Origin: Lachnospiraceae bacterium
GTDB taxonomy: Bacteria; Bacillota_A; Clostridia; Lachnospirales; Lachnospiraceae
Direction of reading: 5' to 3'
Assembly (NCBI GenBank): GCA_021770615.1
Contig: JAETQR010000004.1
Span: 62,001-126,000, forward strand
Length of the DNA stretch: 64,000 nt
The notes beneath the pieces are model-generated. The model ran no database searches. It was given only the letters and a program-made list of their open reading frames with translations, and was not told the DNA's origin. Positions 17,999 through 25,760 of the stretch are shown here, one piece after another (position 1 is the stretch's first letter; each line of letters starts with the position of its first letter). A program made the position numbers and the translations under genes.

Positions 17999-19877
17999 GT
18001 TTGCGCGCCATGGGCGCGCTCTAACGGGTGAAAGTCCCGAACACGCCCAAGTAGTGGGAAGTGTATAGCCGAACAGCAAGGGTGTTCATCGTGAGGTGAA
18101 ATCTGAAGGAAGCTGTAAGCAAACCTCTGGTCTGACGGACAGAAATCACATATAAGGCTGGATTCCGAGAGATAAGTTGGCTCAAAGCAACGAAGTCTGA
18201 TAACTACTACTTTTGTAGGAATAAAGTAAATGTGGCAGATATATGGAGGGAAAGAGCGCGCACCTTAAGCGTGGAGGTCTCACAGAGGTTCCATTAGCCT
18301 AGTAACAACGAACTGTGAGAAGTCAGCAGAGCCCATAGTAGTGAAGAAGTTTCTGTAATGGAAATGGAGCGAAGGGGCGAACAATCAATCAGTTGGAGTA
18401 TAGACTCGTATTGCAGAAGAGATAACATCTGCCGTATCCAATCGGGGAAAAGGTGGTCAAATCAAGCGAGACGGAAAGGAAACAACGCATGGACACAGGT
18501 AGTCAAAGCGATACAAAACAATCGCTTATGGAGCAGATACTGTCAAAAGACAATCTCAATCAGGCATATCTGCAAGTCGTAAGAAACAAAGGTGCAGAGG
18601 GAGTGGACGGAATGAAGTACACAGAACTCAAAGAACATCTTGCAAAGAACGGCGAAGAAATCAAGAATCAGTTGAGGACGAGAAAATATAAGCCTCAACC
18701 AGTTCGCAGAGTGGAGATACCGAAACCAGATGGTGGTGTCAGAAATCTAGGAGTACCAACGGTAACAGACCGATTTATCCAACAAGCAATCGCACAAGTC
18801 TTAACACCAATCTACGAGGAACAATTCCATGAACATAGTTACGGATTTCGCCCAAATAGATGTGCACAGCAGGCTATCATGAAAGCACTGGACATGATGA
18901 ATGACGGAAATGACTGGATAGTAGACATTGACCTTGAAAAGTTCTTTGATACAGTGAATCACGATAAGCTGATGACTATTATCGGAAGAACAATCAAAGA
19001 GGGAGATGTTATATCCATAATTCGTAAATACTTAGTCAGTGGAATTATGATAGATGGTGAATACGAAGATTCTGTGATAGGAACACCGCAAGGTGGAAAT
19101 TTATCACCATTGCTTGCGAACATCATGCTGAATGAATTGGATAAGGAAATGGAAAAGAGAGGACTCAATTTCACGAGATATGCAGACGATTGTATTATCA
19201 TGGTAGGCAGTGAAATGTCGGCAAAAGGGGTAACGAGAAATCTCACAAAGTTTATTGAAGAGAAACTAGGATTAAAAGTAAATATGACAAAGAGTAAAGT
19301 AGACAAACCGAAAGGTATAAAATACCTGGGCTTTGGCTTTTACTACGACCCACGTGCACATCAGTACAAAGCGAAACCTCATGCAAAGTCAGTTGCAAAG
19401 TTTAAGATGAAAATGAAGAAACTGACAAGCAGAAGCTGGGGAGTAAGCAACAGCTACAAGATTGAAAAGTTAAATCAGCTCATCAGAGGGTGGGTAAATT
19501 ACTTCAAGATTGGAAGTATGAAAACGCTCTGCTCTAAGTTGGATGCAAACATCAGATATCGGCTTCGGATGTGCATTTGGAAACATTGGAAAACTCCACA
19601 GATGAGAGAAAAGAACTTAGTAAAACTGGGAATAGACCGTAACACTGCACGAAGAGTTGCATATACAGGAGCAAGAATCGCCTATGTATGTAATAAAGGT
19701 GCGGTGAATGTGGCTATAAGCAACAAGAGATTAGCCTCATTTGGACTAATCTCAATGTTAGATTACTACACCGAAAGGTGTGTTACTTGTTAAGTTGATT
19801 GAACCGCCGTGTACCGAACGGTACGCACGGTGGTGTGAGAGGTCGGGAAAATTAAAGAATTTTCCCTCCTACTCGAT
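17999..19877 (+). mobile_element. group IIC intron with maturase gene
   Basis: A ribozyme-type retroelement of about 1.88 kb. The 5' part (GTTTGCGCGCC...) is noncoding structured RNA for about 490 nt, then the reverse transcriptase, then domain V (about 19798-19842, GAACCGCC...GGTGGT, with a CGC-type triad near 19805) and domain VI ending CCTACTCGAT. Insertion directly behind a T-run terminator, the CGC triad and a maturase without an HNH endonuclease point to class C. The exact ends are set by convention from flanking sequence and may be off by a few bases. Confidence 0.85.
18489..19793 (+). CDS. ltrA: group II intron reverse transcriptase/maturase
   Basis: Intron-encoded protein of 434 residues that helps splicing and carries out retrohoming. 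Reverse transcriptase motifs: KPQPVRRVEIPKPDGGVR, HSYGFRPNRCAQQA, VDIDLEKFFDTVNHD, GTPQGGNLSPLLAN and the catalytic FTRYADDCIIM. The maturase X domain follows (KIEKLNQLIRGWVNYFKIG). No HNH endonuclease domain is present. Reading frame appears intact, so it may still be mobile. The ATG before MDTGSQSD has an AAAGGA site; an in-frame GTG 36 nt earlier is possible. Confidence 0.95.
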   Translation: MDTGSQSDTKQSLMEQILSKDNLNQAYLQVVRNKGAEGVDGMKYTELKEHLAKNGEEIKNQLRTRKYKPQPVRRVEIPKPDGGVRNLGVPTVTDRFIQQAIAQVLTPIYEEQFHEHSYGFRPNRCAQQAIMKALDMMNDGNDWIVDIDLEKFFDTVNHDKLMTIIGRTIKEGDVISIIRKYLVSGIMIDGEYEDSVIGTPQGGNLSPLLANIMLNELDKEMEKRGLNFTRYADDCIIMVGSEMSAKGVTRNLTKFIEEKLGLKVNMTKSKVDKPKGIKYLGFGFYYDPRAHQYKAKPHAKSVAKFKMKMKKLTSRSWGVSNSYKIEKLNQLIRGWVNYFKIGSMKTLCSKLDANIRYRLRMCIWKHWKTPQMREKNLVKLGIDRNTARRVAYTGARIAYVCNKGAVNVAISNKRLASFGLISMLDYYTERCVTC

Positions 19878-20006
19878 TTTGTTTCTGTTCTTAGCCCCGG
19901 CCCCGGGTATACGAAAAAAATGACTTCCCATTTATACATTCATGCATTCAGGATATGAGGGCATTACATAGCTCTCTTGGACAAACTCCAGTTTTTCAAA
20001 AAGAGG

Positions 20007-20035
20007 TGTACAAATCCGGACTACTATGATATACT
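20007..20035 (+). promoter_or_regulatory. promoter of the tyrosine recombinase gene
   Basis: TGTACA and TATACT are 17 nt apart and the -10 is extended (TGATATACT). The site lies inside the region that a longer reading frame would use, which supports the downstream TTG as the true start. Confidence 0.6.
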
Positions 20036-20069
20036 GAATATAATAAGACATACAAAGGGCGTGATTACA

Positions 20070-21128
20070 TTGGATAAGAAAATAACCTACCATGAGGAAA
20101 ATACTCGTTCCAATACATTAAAACTGCGTGAGGTTCTAGCTACGATGCCTTCTTTCAGTAAAGATTATTTCCGGGCGATCGAACCAAATACTTCAGCAAA
20201 AACGAGGATCTCATATGTATATGACATACGGATCTTTTTCCATTATCTGATCTCTTCAAATCCTTTATTTAAGGATAAAGATATTACACATATACGGTTA
20301 GATGATCTGGAGCATCTTCAGGCGGTTGATATCGAGGAATACCTGGAATATCTGAAGCTTTATACGGATTCCGAGGGAAAAACACATACAAATAATGAAC
20401 AGGGACTGCATCGCAAACTTGCGGCATTGCGAAGTTTCTTTTCTTATTATTATAAACGTGAATTGCTCAGCAATAATCCGACAGTTATTGTGGACATGCC
20501 AAAATTGCACAAAAAAGAAATCATACGTCTGGACTATGATGAAGTCGCTGAATTGCTTGATTATGTAGAACATGGTTCAGAAAAGCTGTCAGGAATGAAA
20601 AAGGTTTATTTTGAAAAAAACAAGGAGCGAAATCTCGCATTGTTTACTCTCTTGCTGGGAACGGGCGTTCGTGTTTCTGAATGTGTTGGTTTGGATATTG
20701 AGGACGTAGATTTTAAAAATAACCGTATAAAAATCATCCGGAAAGGCGGGAAGGAGGACTTTGTATATTTTGGAGATGAAGTTGCAGAGGCACTTTCCAA
20801 ATATATGGAAGTCCGAAAGAATATCCCCACAAAAGAGGGCCATGAACATGCACTCTTCCTCTCTGCCCAAAAACGGAGAATTTGTGTGCAGTCTGTTGAG
20901 AACCTTGTGTCTGACTGTGCAAAACATGTTACTACGATCAAACATATTACACCCCATAAGCTGCGAAGTACGTATGGAACCTCGTTATATCGCGAGACAA
21001 GCGATATTTATCTTGTGGCTGAAGTACTTGGCCATAATGATGTAAATACGACAAGAAAGCATTATGCAGCTCTGGGTGAGGATCGAAAACGAAAGGCGGC
21101 CTCTGCAGTTACGTTGAGGAAGGAATGA
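20070..21128 (+). CDS. tyrosine-type site-specific recombinase (XerC/D-like)
   Basis: Integrase-family recombinase of 352 residues from a TTG start (AAAGGG at 10 nt). An N-terminal SAM-like core-binding domain (TRISYVYDIRIFFHYLI) precedes a catalytic domain with R201 (GTGVRVSE), H296 and R299 (TPHKLRS), H322 (LGHND) and nucleophile Y332 (KHYAAL). All catalytic residues are present. It stands alone next to the amidase and LysM genes, as chromosomal Xer-like recombinases do in Lachnospiraceae, rather than inside an obvious prophage. No dif or att site was identified. Confidence 0.88.
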   Translation: MDKKITYHEENTRSNTLKLREVLATMPSFSKDYFRAIEPNTSAKTRISYVYDIRIFFHYLISSNPLFKDKDITHIRLDDLEHLQAVDIEEYLEYLKLYTDSEGKTHTNNEQGLHRKLAALRSFFSYYYKRELLSNNPTVIVDMPKLHKKEIIRLDYDEVAELLDYVEHGSEKLSGMKKVYFEKNKERNLALFTLLLGTGVRVSECVGLDIEDVDFKNNRIKIIRKGGKEDFVYFGDEVAEALSKYMEVRKNIPTKEGHEHALFLSAQKRRICVQSVENLVSDCAKHVTTIKHITPHKLRSTYGTSLYRETSDIYLVAEVLGHNDVNTTRKHYAALGEDRKRKAASAVTLRKE

Positions 21129-21161
21129 ATGAAATACATTGGTAATAAGTAAAAAAATAAC

Positions 21162-21208
21162 AAGATGAAGATGAGCAGCCGAATGCACAAGTTGCTCATC
21201 TTCATCTT
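21162..21208. terminator. perfect 16-bp hairpin downstream of the recombinase
   Basis: AAGATGAAGATGAGCA and its exact reverse complement are separated by 15 nt, 33 nt past the recombinase stop. An A-rich run precedes it and no T-run follows on the + strand, so as a terminator it suits the minus strand better; it probably shields transcription from both sides of these convergent genes. Confidence 0.65.
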
Positions 21209-21218
21209 ATTATTAGTT

Positions 21219-21254
21219 CTTTAGAGGTGCGCGATTCTCAGTCGCACCTTTTTA
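21219..21254 (+). repeat. terminator-like hairpin repeat, copy 1
   Basis: CTTTAGAGGTGCGCGATTCTCAGTCGCACCTTTTTA: AGGTGCG pairs with CGCACCT and a T-run follows (given here as positions; core AGGTGCGCGATTCTCAGT). An identical copy starts exactly 80 nt later, and a diverged relative lies at 50580-50611. Between the two copies is another small hairpin (AGTTTGCC/GGCAAACT). Confidence 0.7.
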
Positions 21255-21298
21255 TTAGGGAAGTTCTACAATGCGGAGCAAGTTTGCCGTTAGGCAAA

Positions 21299-21334
21299 CT
21301 TTAGAGGTGCGCGATTCTCAGTCGCACCTTTTTA
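21299..21334 (+). repeat. terminator-like hairpin repeat, copy 2, containing the amidase stop codon
   Basis: Same hairpin as the copy 80 nt upstream, identical through the T-run. The minus-strand stop codon of the amidase falls at its right end. On the + strand it looks like a rho-independent terminator for the recombinase transcript. Confidence 0.7.
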
Positions 21335-23509
21335 GCGTCCAGTCGGGTAACTCGTAAAAATCTGATTGATCGTATCGTAAATTACTTTTGCTGAATTTTG
21401 CTGGAACATCGGGCTGATGAGTTTGGAATAATCCGAACTCCCTGACAGAAATCCCAATTCAATCAAAACGGCAGGAACGGTGTTGTGTTTGGTTACATAG
21501 TAACCGGCAGTCTTAACACCTCTGCTTTTCGTTCCCAGACGGGCAACCAGATTGTTTTTGAACAGTGTAGCCACTGTTTTGCTTGTAATACCAGAAAAGC
21601 TGCTGCTGTTATTGTTTGTCGAATAATATACCTCAGTACCATTTGCGCTTGAATTGCTGGCAGAATTCATATGAAGGCTGATAAACAGATCCGCCTCTAC
21701 TTTGCTGGCAAAAGCTGCCCGGTTTGCAAGCGTAACAAAGGAATCCGTAGTACGTGTCCAATACACCTTTGTGTCGGGCGCATTGGAAGTGAAATACCCC
21801 TTCATCAACGTATAAATGATCTTAAAATTCAAATCCTTTTCTTTTGTTCCCTTGTTAGATGCACCGGCATCATAGCCACCGTGTCCGGCATCCAGAACGA
21901 CAATATTTTTATAAATACTCCGGGGATTTCCCATCGTCACTGCAAATGAATCCGATTTCTCATATATTTTATATCCCTGCAGTCTTGATGTGGATACGGT
22001 AATTACCGTATTCCCATCAGAAGCCAGCGTGGTCTCGATATCTGTAACAGCATCACTGTTGATTATGATCGGATTCTGATTCAAAAAATCAATATGGTTA
22101 CCACTTATATATATTTTGAATTTTCTACTATCATATAAATCTTCATTTGTTATATTCATGATTGAGATACCGGCAGGTTTCATGATCTTCAGGCCGTAAC
22201 TGCCAACATACTCTCCCATCACATTGATCGTAAGTACTCCATCCAGAGAGGAATAGGCGAAATCCGTCGGACTGTAACCAGTGATATTCATGATCACATT
22301 GCCAGCGCCATCTTCTGTTACTTCAAATTTTTCCAAAGTACTTACAAATTTGTTAAAAGCAAAATTGTCCAGAAGGTATTTAGAAGACGCCGGGATCGTA
22401 ACAGTGACAACCCGGTCATTTCTTACGACAGATACCTGATTCATAATATCCGTATTTGTTCCGCGGATAGAAAAAGAAATCGCATCGATCGTCGGGTTAT
22501 ATGTGGCTTTCGCCTCTGTAATGTAATTGATCGTATCACCTGGGTTTATCGTCTTATCTGTTTTCCAGTCAAAGTAGATCAGATCATGGATACTGACTAC
22601 GGATTTCACCTTGTCCCATTTGTAATGATATCCGAGATTTCTGGCTACCGTTTTGGCCGGAATACAAAGTACGGTTTTCTTTGTATCCATTCGTTTTATT
22701 TTATACATCGGAGTAGAAAGGTTTTGTTCAACACCGTCTACAATGATCGTATTCTGATCCAGATATAATTCAACCTTTTTTCCGGTAACTTCATTTGTCA
22801 GTGTGAGAAGTTCCTGATCACGGTCATAACTATAGTTGATCCCGATCAGATTTTTAAAGGTTTCTTCCGCCGGAATATATACGGTACTTCCAAGCTTGAT
22901 CACAGGCATCGTAGAAAGCTTATTCTCTTTTCCGTTATAAGAAAGCGTTCCGACTACGGTGGACCGTTTCATCATGTCATTATATTGTATCATGATGGCA
23001 TCTGTGATCGTAACGACCGAACCAGACGCTTTATAATTAAATCCAAGTTGCTCACATAAGAATTTGACAGGAACAAGAACTTTATTTCTCTTCTTTTTCA
23101 CGTAACGTACTTTAACCGGCGCTGCAGGTAATTTCCGTTTTACCCCGTTTACATAGGCGTATTTACTTCCTACGGTCATTTTGATCTTAATGCCGCCTTT
23201 CGACATCACGATCTTTCCGGATGAAGAAGAATATGTTGTTTTTACTTTGAGTCCTTTTCTGAAAACATCATCATAAGGAGCCATTCGGGTTCCTTTTATC
23301 GTTAATCCCTTATATCTTGTATTAGAGATCCTCTTCTTTCCATATTTTACAGTGGTTTGTTTTCCTCTGTAATATTTTGTTTTCCCATTCATTTTTATCC
23401 GGAGTGTAGCTGCATTTGAATCCTTTGCTGATAACAGGGTCATGCCGGCGATCAGACTAAAGACTGTGATAAACAGAGCACATAACACTCGTTTCTTAGA
23501 TGATAACAT
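21332..23509 (-). CDS. secreted N-acetylmuramoyl-L-alanine amidase with stalk-like N-terminal domains
   Basis: Zn-dependent amidase that cuts the bond between MurNAc and L-Ala in peptidoglycan. A signal peptide (hydrophobic to about residue 28, AKDSNAA) is followed by repeated copper-amine-oxidase-N-like strands (VLVPVKFLCEQLGFNYK, VYIPAEETFKNLIG, VLCIPAKTVARNLGYHY), an AMIN-like region, and a C-terminal Amidase_3 domain with LDAGHGGYDAGA (H543), TKEKDLN, ISLHMNS and LIELGFLSG. 725 residues. Role in wall turnover or daughter separation is likely. Confidence 0.9.
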   Translation of the reverse strand: MLSSKKRVLCALFITVFSLIAGMTLLSAKDSNAATLRIKMNGKTKYYRGKQTTVKYGKKRISNTRYKGLTIKGTRMAPYDDVFRKGLKVKTTYSSSSGKIVMSKGGIKIKMTVGSKYAYVNGVKRKLPAAPVKVRYVKKKRNKVLVPVKFLCEQLGFNYKASGSVVTITDAIMIQYNDMMKRSTVVGTLSYNGKENKLSTMPVIKLGSTVYIPAEETFKNLIGINYSYDRDQELLTLTNEVTGKKVELYLDQNTIIVDGVEQNLSTPMYKIKRMDTKKTVLCIPAKTVARNLGYHYKWDKVKSVVSIHDLIYFDWKTDKTINPGDTINYITEAKATYNPTIDAISFSIRGTNTDIMNQVSVVRNDRVVTVTIPASSKYLLDNFAFNKFVSTLEKFEVTEDGAGNVIMNITGYSPTDFAYSSLDGVLTINVMGEYVGSYGLKIMKPAGISIMNITNEDLYDSRKFKIYISGNHIDFLNQNPIIINSDAVTDIETTLASDGNTVITVSTSRLQGYKIYEKSDSFAVTMGNPRSIYKNIVVLDAGHGGYDAGASNKGTKEKDLNFKIIYTLMKGYFTSNAPDTKVYWTRTTDSFVTLANRAAFASKVEADLFISLHMNSASNSSANGTEVYYSTNNNSSSFSGITSKTVATLFKNNLVARLGTKSRGVKTAGYYVTKHNTVPAVLIELGFLSGSSDYSKLISPMFQQNSAKVIYDTINQIFTSYPTGR

Positions 23510-23650
23510 ATAATCTCGCCCCTTATCTAATAATGTAAATTAATTGCCAATAATGATTGTAGCAGTCATTATTGGCACAATTATGGCATGTTTTTACAAG
23601 ATCAGACAAGTATATATTTCAGGGCTTTTTTGACACTCCAAGAACTCTTT

Positions 23651-23968
23651 TTAAAAGGTATCATATTTAGGGATCAGAATATAGTTCCCCGCATGGATCT
23701 GTGAAGAGGATATATGATTGACGGATACGATTTCCTCGACATATTCCTGGATTTCTGCGTTGGTCGGATCTTTCAGGCGGTCTTTGGCGATCGACCACAG
23801 GGTATCCCCCCTGCAGATGAGAACAGACTCGTAGGCGACCACATCGTCTATTTTATCTCCTCTGCTCTCTGCTTCCGTATTCTCACTTAGAAAAAAGCAG
23901 CTTATGATCAAAAGAAACACAGGCAGTGTAACTACGGTAAAAATTTTTATCAGATTAAGTTTTTTCAT
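23651..23968 (-). CDS. LysM protein resembling the SOS cell-division suppressor YneA
   Basis: A 105-residue protein with one N-terminal membrane/signal segment (IKIFTVVTLPVFLLIISCFFL) and a C-terminal LysM domain (ICRGDTLWSIAKDRL, NHISSSQIHAGNYILIP). Size and layout match YneA of Bacillus, which delays division during the SOS response. The upstream promoter carries LexA-type boxes, which strongly supports that reading. No lexA gene is beside it, unlike in Bacillus. Function is inferred from architecture and regulation together. Confidence 0.78.
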   Translation of the reverse strand: MKKLNLIKIFTVVTLPVFLLIISCFFLSENTEAESRGDKIDDVVAYESVLICRGDTLWSIAKDRLKDPTNAEIQEYVEEIVSVNHISSSQIHAGNYILIPKYDTF

Positions 23969-23989
23969 GACAAATTCCCCCTTCGTGTC

Positions 23990-24062
23990 GAATGTATATT
24001 CCGAACAAGTGATACGAACGTTTGTTTTAAAATATCATATCACACGAACGGGCGTTTGTCAA
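23990..24062 (-). promoter_or_regulatory. LexA-boxed SOS promoter of the YneA-like gene
   Basis: On the minus strand TTGACA (24057-24062) and TATGAT (24034-24039) are 17 nt apart. A LexA-type box CGAACGGGCGTTTG (24045-24058) lies between them and overlaps the -35; a second, CGAACGTTTGTTTT (24015-24028), covers the start region, and a weaker dyad GAATGTATATTC follows at 23990-24001. These fit the Firmicutes LexA consensus CGAACRNRYGTTYG with one or two mismatches. Confidence 0.85.
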
Positions 24063-24066
24063 ACAT

Positions 24067-24303
24067 TTATTCGATTTTTTTAAAAATTTTATAATTTACC
24101 GATCATATATTCATACAGATCCGTTCCATAACTGGAATAATGAGGCTGTCCGGGAAGCATGTGATATGTCCGTTTCCCGTTCTCTTATTCGATCTTTTCA
24201 AAAAATTTTATAATTTACCGATCATATATTCATACAGATCCGTTCCATAACTGGAATAATGAGGCTGTCCGGGAAGCATGTGATATGTCCGTTTCCCGTT
24301 CTC
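24067..24303 (-). repeat. tandem duplication of the 3' end of the MutS-like gene
   Basis: The last about 119 bp of the gene, including the stop codon (24185-24303), is repeated head-to-tail immediately downstream (24067-24184). Ninety-four consecutive bases are identical; differences occur only in the A/T run behind the stop. The second copy lacks a start and abuts the -35 box of the SOS promoter. The near identity suggests a recent event. Confidence 0.95.
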
Positions 24304-25728
24304 TTTGCGCTCTGCGACGAGAAATTCGATTCTCTCTTTCCCGCTTTCATAAAGTGTTCGGGCAAATTCATGCAGGTGCGTGACCATCATCACATGAATT
24401 CCCTTTTCATAAAGTGGCAGAATTACATTATAAGCGATCTGTGACCCTTCTTTTTCTGTTGTACTGGCAAAGGATTCGTTAAGTAGCAGAAGGCTGTTTT
24501 TTGATACCTCGGAAAGGATTCCGCTCATGCGCTTCAGTTCTTCTTCCAAGCGGCCTCTTGTAAGCATTGCATCCTCTTTCCTTGTAAAATGAGTATGGAT
24601 ACGCGAATACAGTCCAGAACAAAAGTGTTTTGCCGGAACAGGCATACCACACTGCATCATAACCTGGGCAATTCCAAAACTGCGAAGAAAAGTTGACTTT
24701 CCCCCTTGATTGGCTCCTGTTATGACAGTCATGGTTTTGTTGTTATGTTTCAGCGAATTGGGAACCGGATGCGACTGTGTATAAAGAGCAAGTGACAACT
24801 CATACAGATCTCTGATATCACGACAGCTGTTATCTTCACAAACACTTCCGTAACAGAGAGGAAGAGACAGTTCACTCATACGGTTCTGCATATTATTTAC
24901 ACCCATATAAAATGCGATCTCTTTTGCAAAATCAAATAAAAAAGTCAGATAACTGTCGATAAATGGTTGATATATGTCTGTGATACGCTGCATATTCGTT
25001 TCCAGAAAAAGATTGATGTCCTTGTCTAACGCCTCCCCCTCAACCATGATCGTATCCTTCCGGATCATTTTATAATAAAGTTTTAGAAACTTATAGGACG
25101 TCCCCTTTGTCGAATAGCCGGAATTGTTGTTATTGCAATCACAAAGACGGCTGCTCCCCAGTTTCAGGCCGCCGCTGATCCGGATTGAAAAAATGCTTTC
25201 GCCACCTGTCGTAAAAAACAGGATCTTTTTATGGAAGTCTTCAAAATCATCCAATGGATACCCGGAAAGACGCTGTAGAAAATGAGTTAACCCTTCGGAT
25301 TTTAATTCCCCTTTAAAGCTTTGAAGAGTATCCCGTATTTTCTTTAACAAAGCGGTGGAATCTTCAATAAAATTCAGGGATGAAATAATAGCGCTTGTCT
25401 TATAGGTAGATTTGCCCCTGTTTTGTTCACGCTCTTTTTTATACTGTTCTGCCATTTGAAACCCCTTACGGCCGGATTGGTATAGTTCATCGAGTAATTC
25501 ACGGGTGTGGTAAAAATCTTTTATGATGTCATAACGATACTGCATATCCGTCTCATTCCGAACCGGTACCATCATTACGCTTCGGATCTGCTCCATGATA
25601 AAGACGTCGTTTAGAGCCATTGTCTTTATAATAATATTTAAATTTAAATCTTTATAAATATCCTGAAAGGACGGATAGGCTGTCTCTCCGGATAGGCGTT
25701 TTTCCGGATATAATAAAAAGGAATTCAT
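24208..25728 (-). CDS. MutS-like ATPase, second of a pair
   Basis: A 506-residue protein with only the clamp/lever and C-terminal ATPase parts of MutS. Walker A is ITGANQGGKSTFLRSFG, with ARKEDAMLTRGRLEEE-type signature following (TRKEDAMLTRGRLEEEL), Walker B LLLLNESFAST and switch VTHLHEFA. The mismatch-reading domain I is absent, so it is not classic MutS. It follows its paralogue by 32 bp and is probably co-transcribed. Role unknown; a DNA-structure ATPase is a fair guess. Its 3' end has been duplicated. Confidence 0.82.
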   Translation of the reverse strand: MNSFLLYPEKRLSGETAYPSFQDIYKDLNLNIIIKTMALNDVFIMEQIRSVMMVPVRNETDMQYRYDIIKDFYHTRELLDELYQSGRKGFQMAEQYKKEREQNRGKSTYKTSAIISSLNFIEDSTALLKKIRDTLQSFKGELKSEGLTHFLQRLSGYPLDDFEDFHKKILFFTTGGESIFSIRISGGLKLGSSRLCDCNNNNSGYSTKGTSYKFLKLYYKMIRKDTIMVEGEALDKDINLFLETNMQRITDIYQPFIDSYLTFLFDFAKEIAFYMGVNNMQNRMSELSLPLCYGSVCEDNSCRDIRDLYELSLALYTQSHPVPNSLKHNNKTMTVITGANQGGKSTFLRSFGIAQVMMQCGMPVPAKHFCSGLYSRIHTHFTRKEDAMLTRGRLEEELKRMSGILSEVSKNSLLLLNESFASTTEKEGSQIAYNVILPLYEKGIHVMMVTHLHEFARTLYESGKERIEFLVAERKENGKRTYHMLPGQPHYSSYGTDLYEYMIGKL

Positions 25729-25760
25729 ATCAGATACACCTCTTTTCTGTTCGTTTATTC

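Noticed and set aside
17999..18488. Retron or diversity-generating retroelement
   Set aside because: Domain V/VI sequence, maturase X domain and terminator-linked insertion identify a group II intron; there is no msr/msd or template/variable repeat.
19977..20069. Longer start for the tyrosine recombinase
   Set aside because: A good extended -10 promoter lies inside this stretch, and the TTG at 20070 has a ribosome binding site at proper distance.
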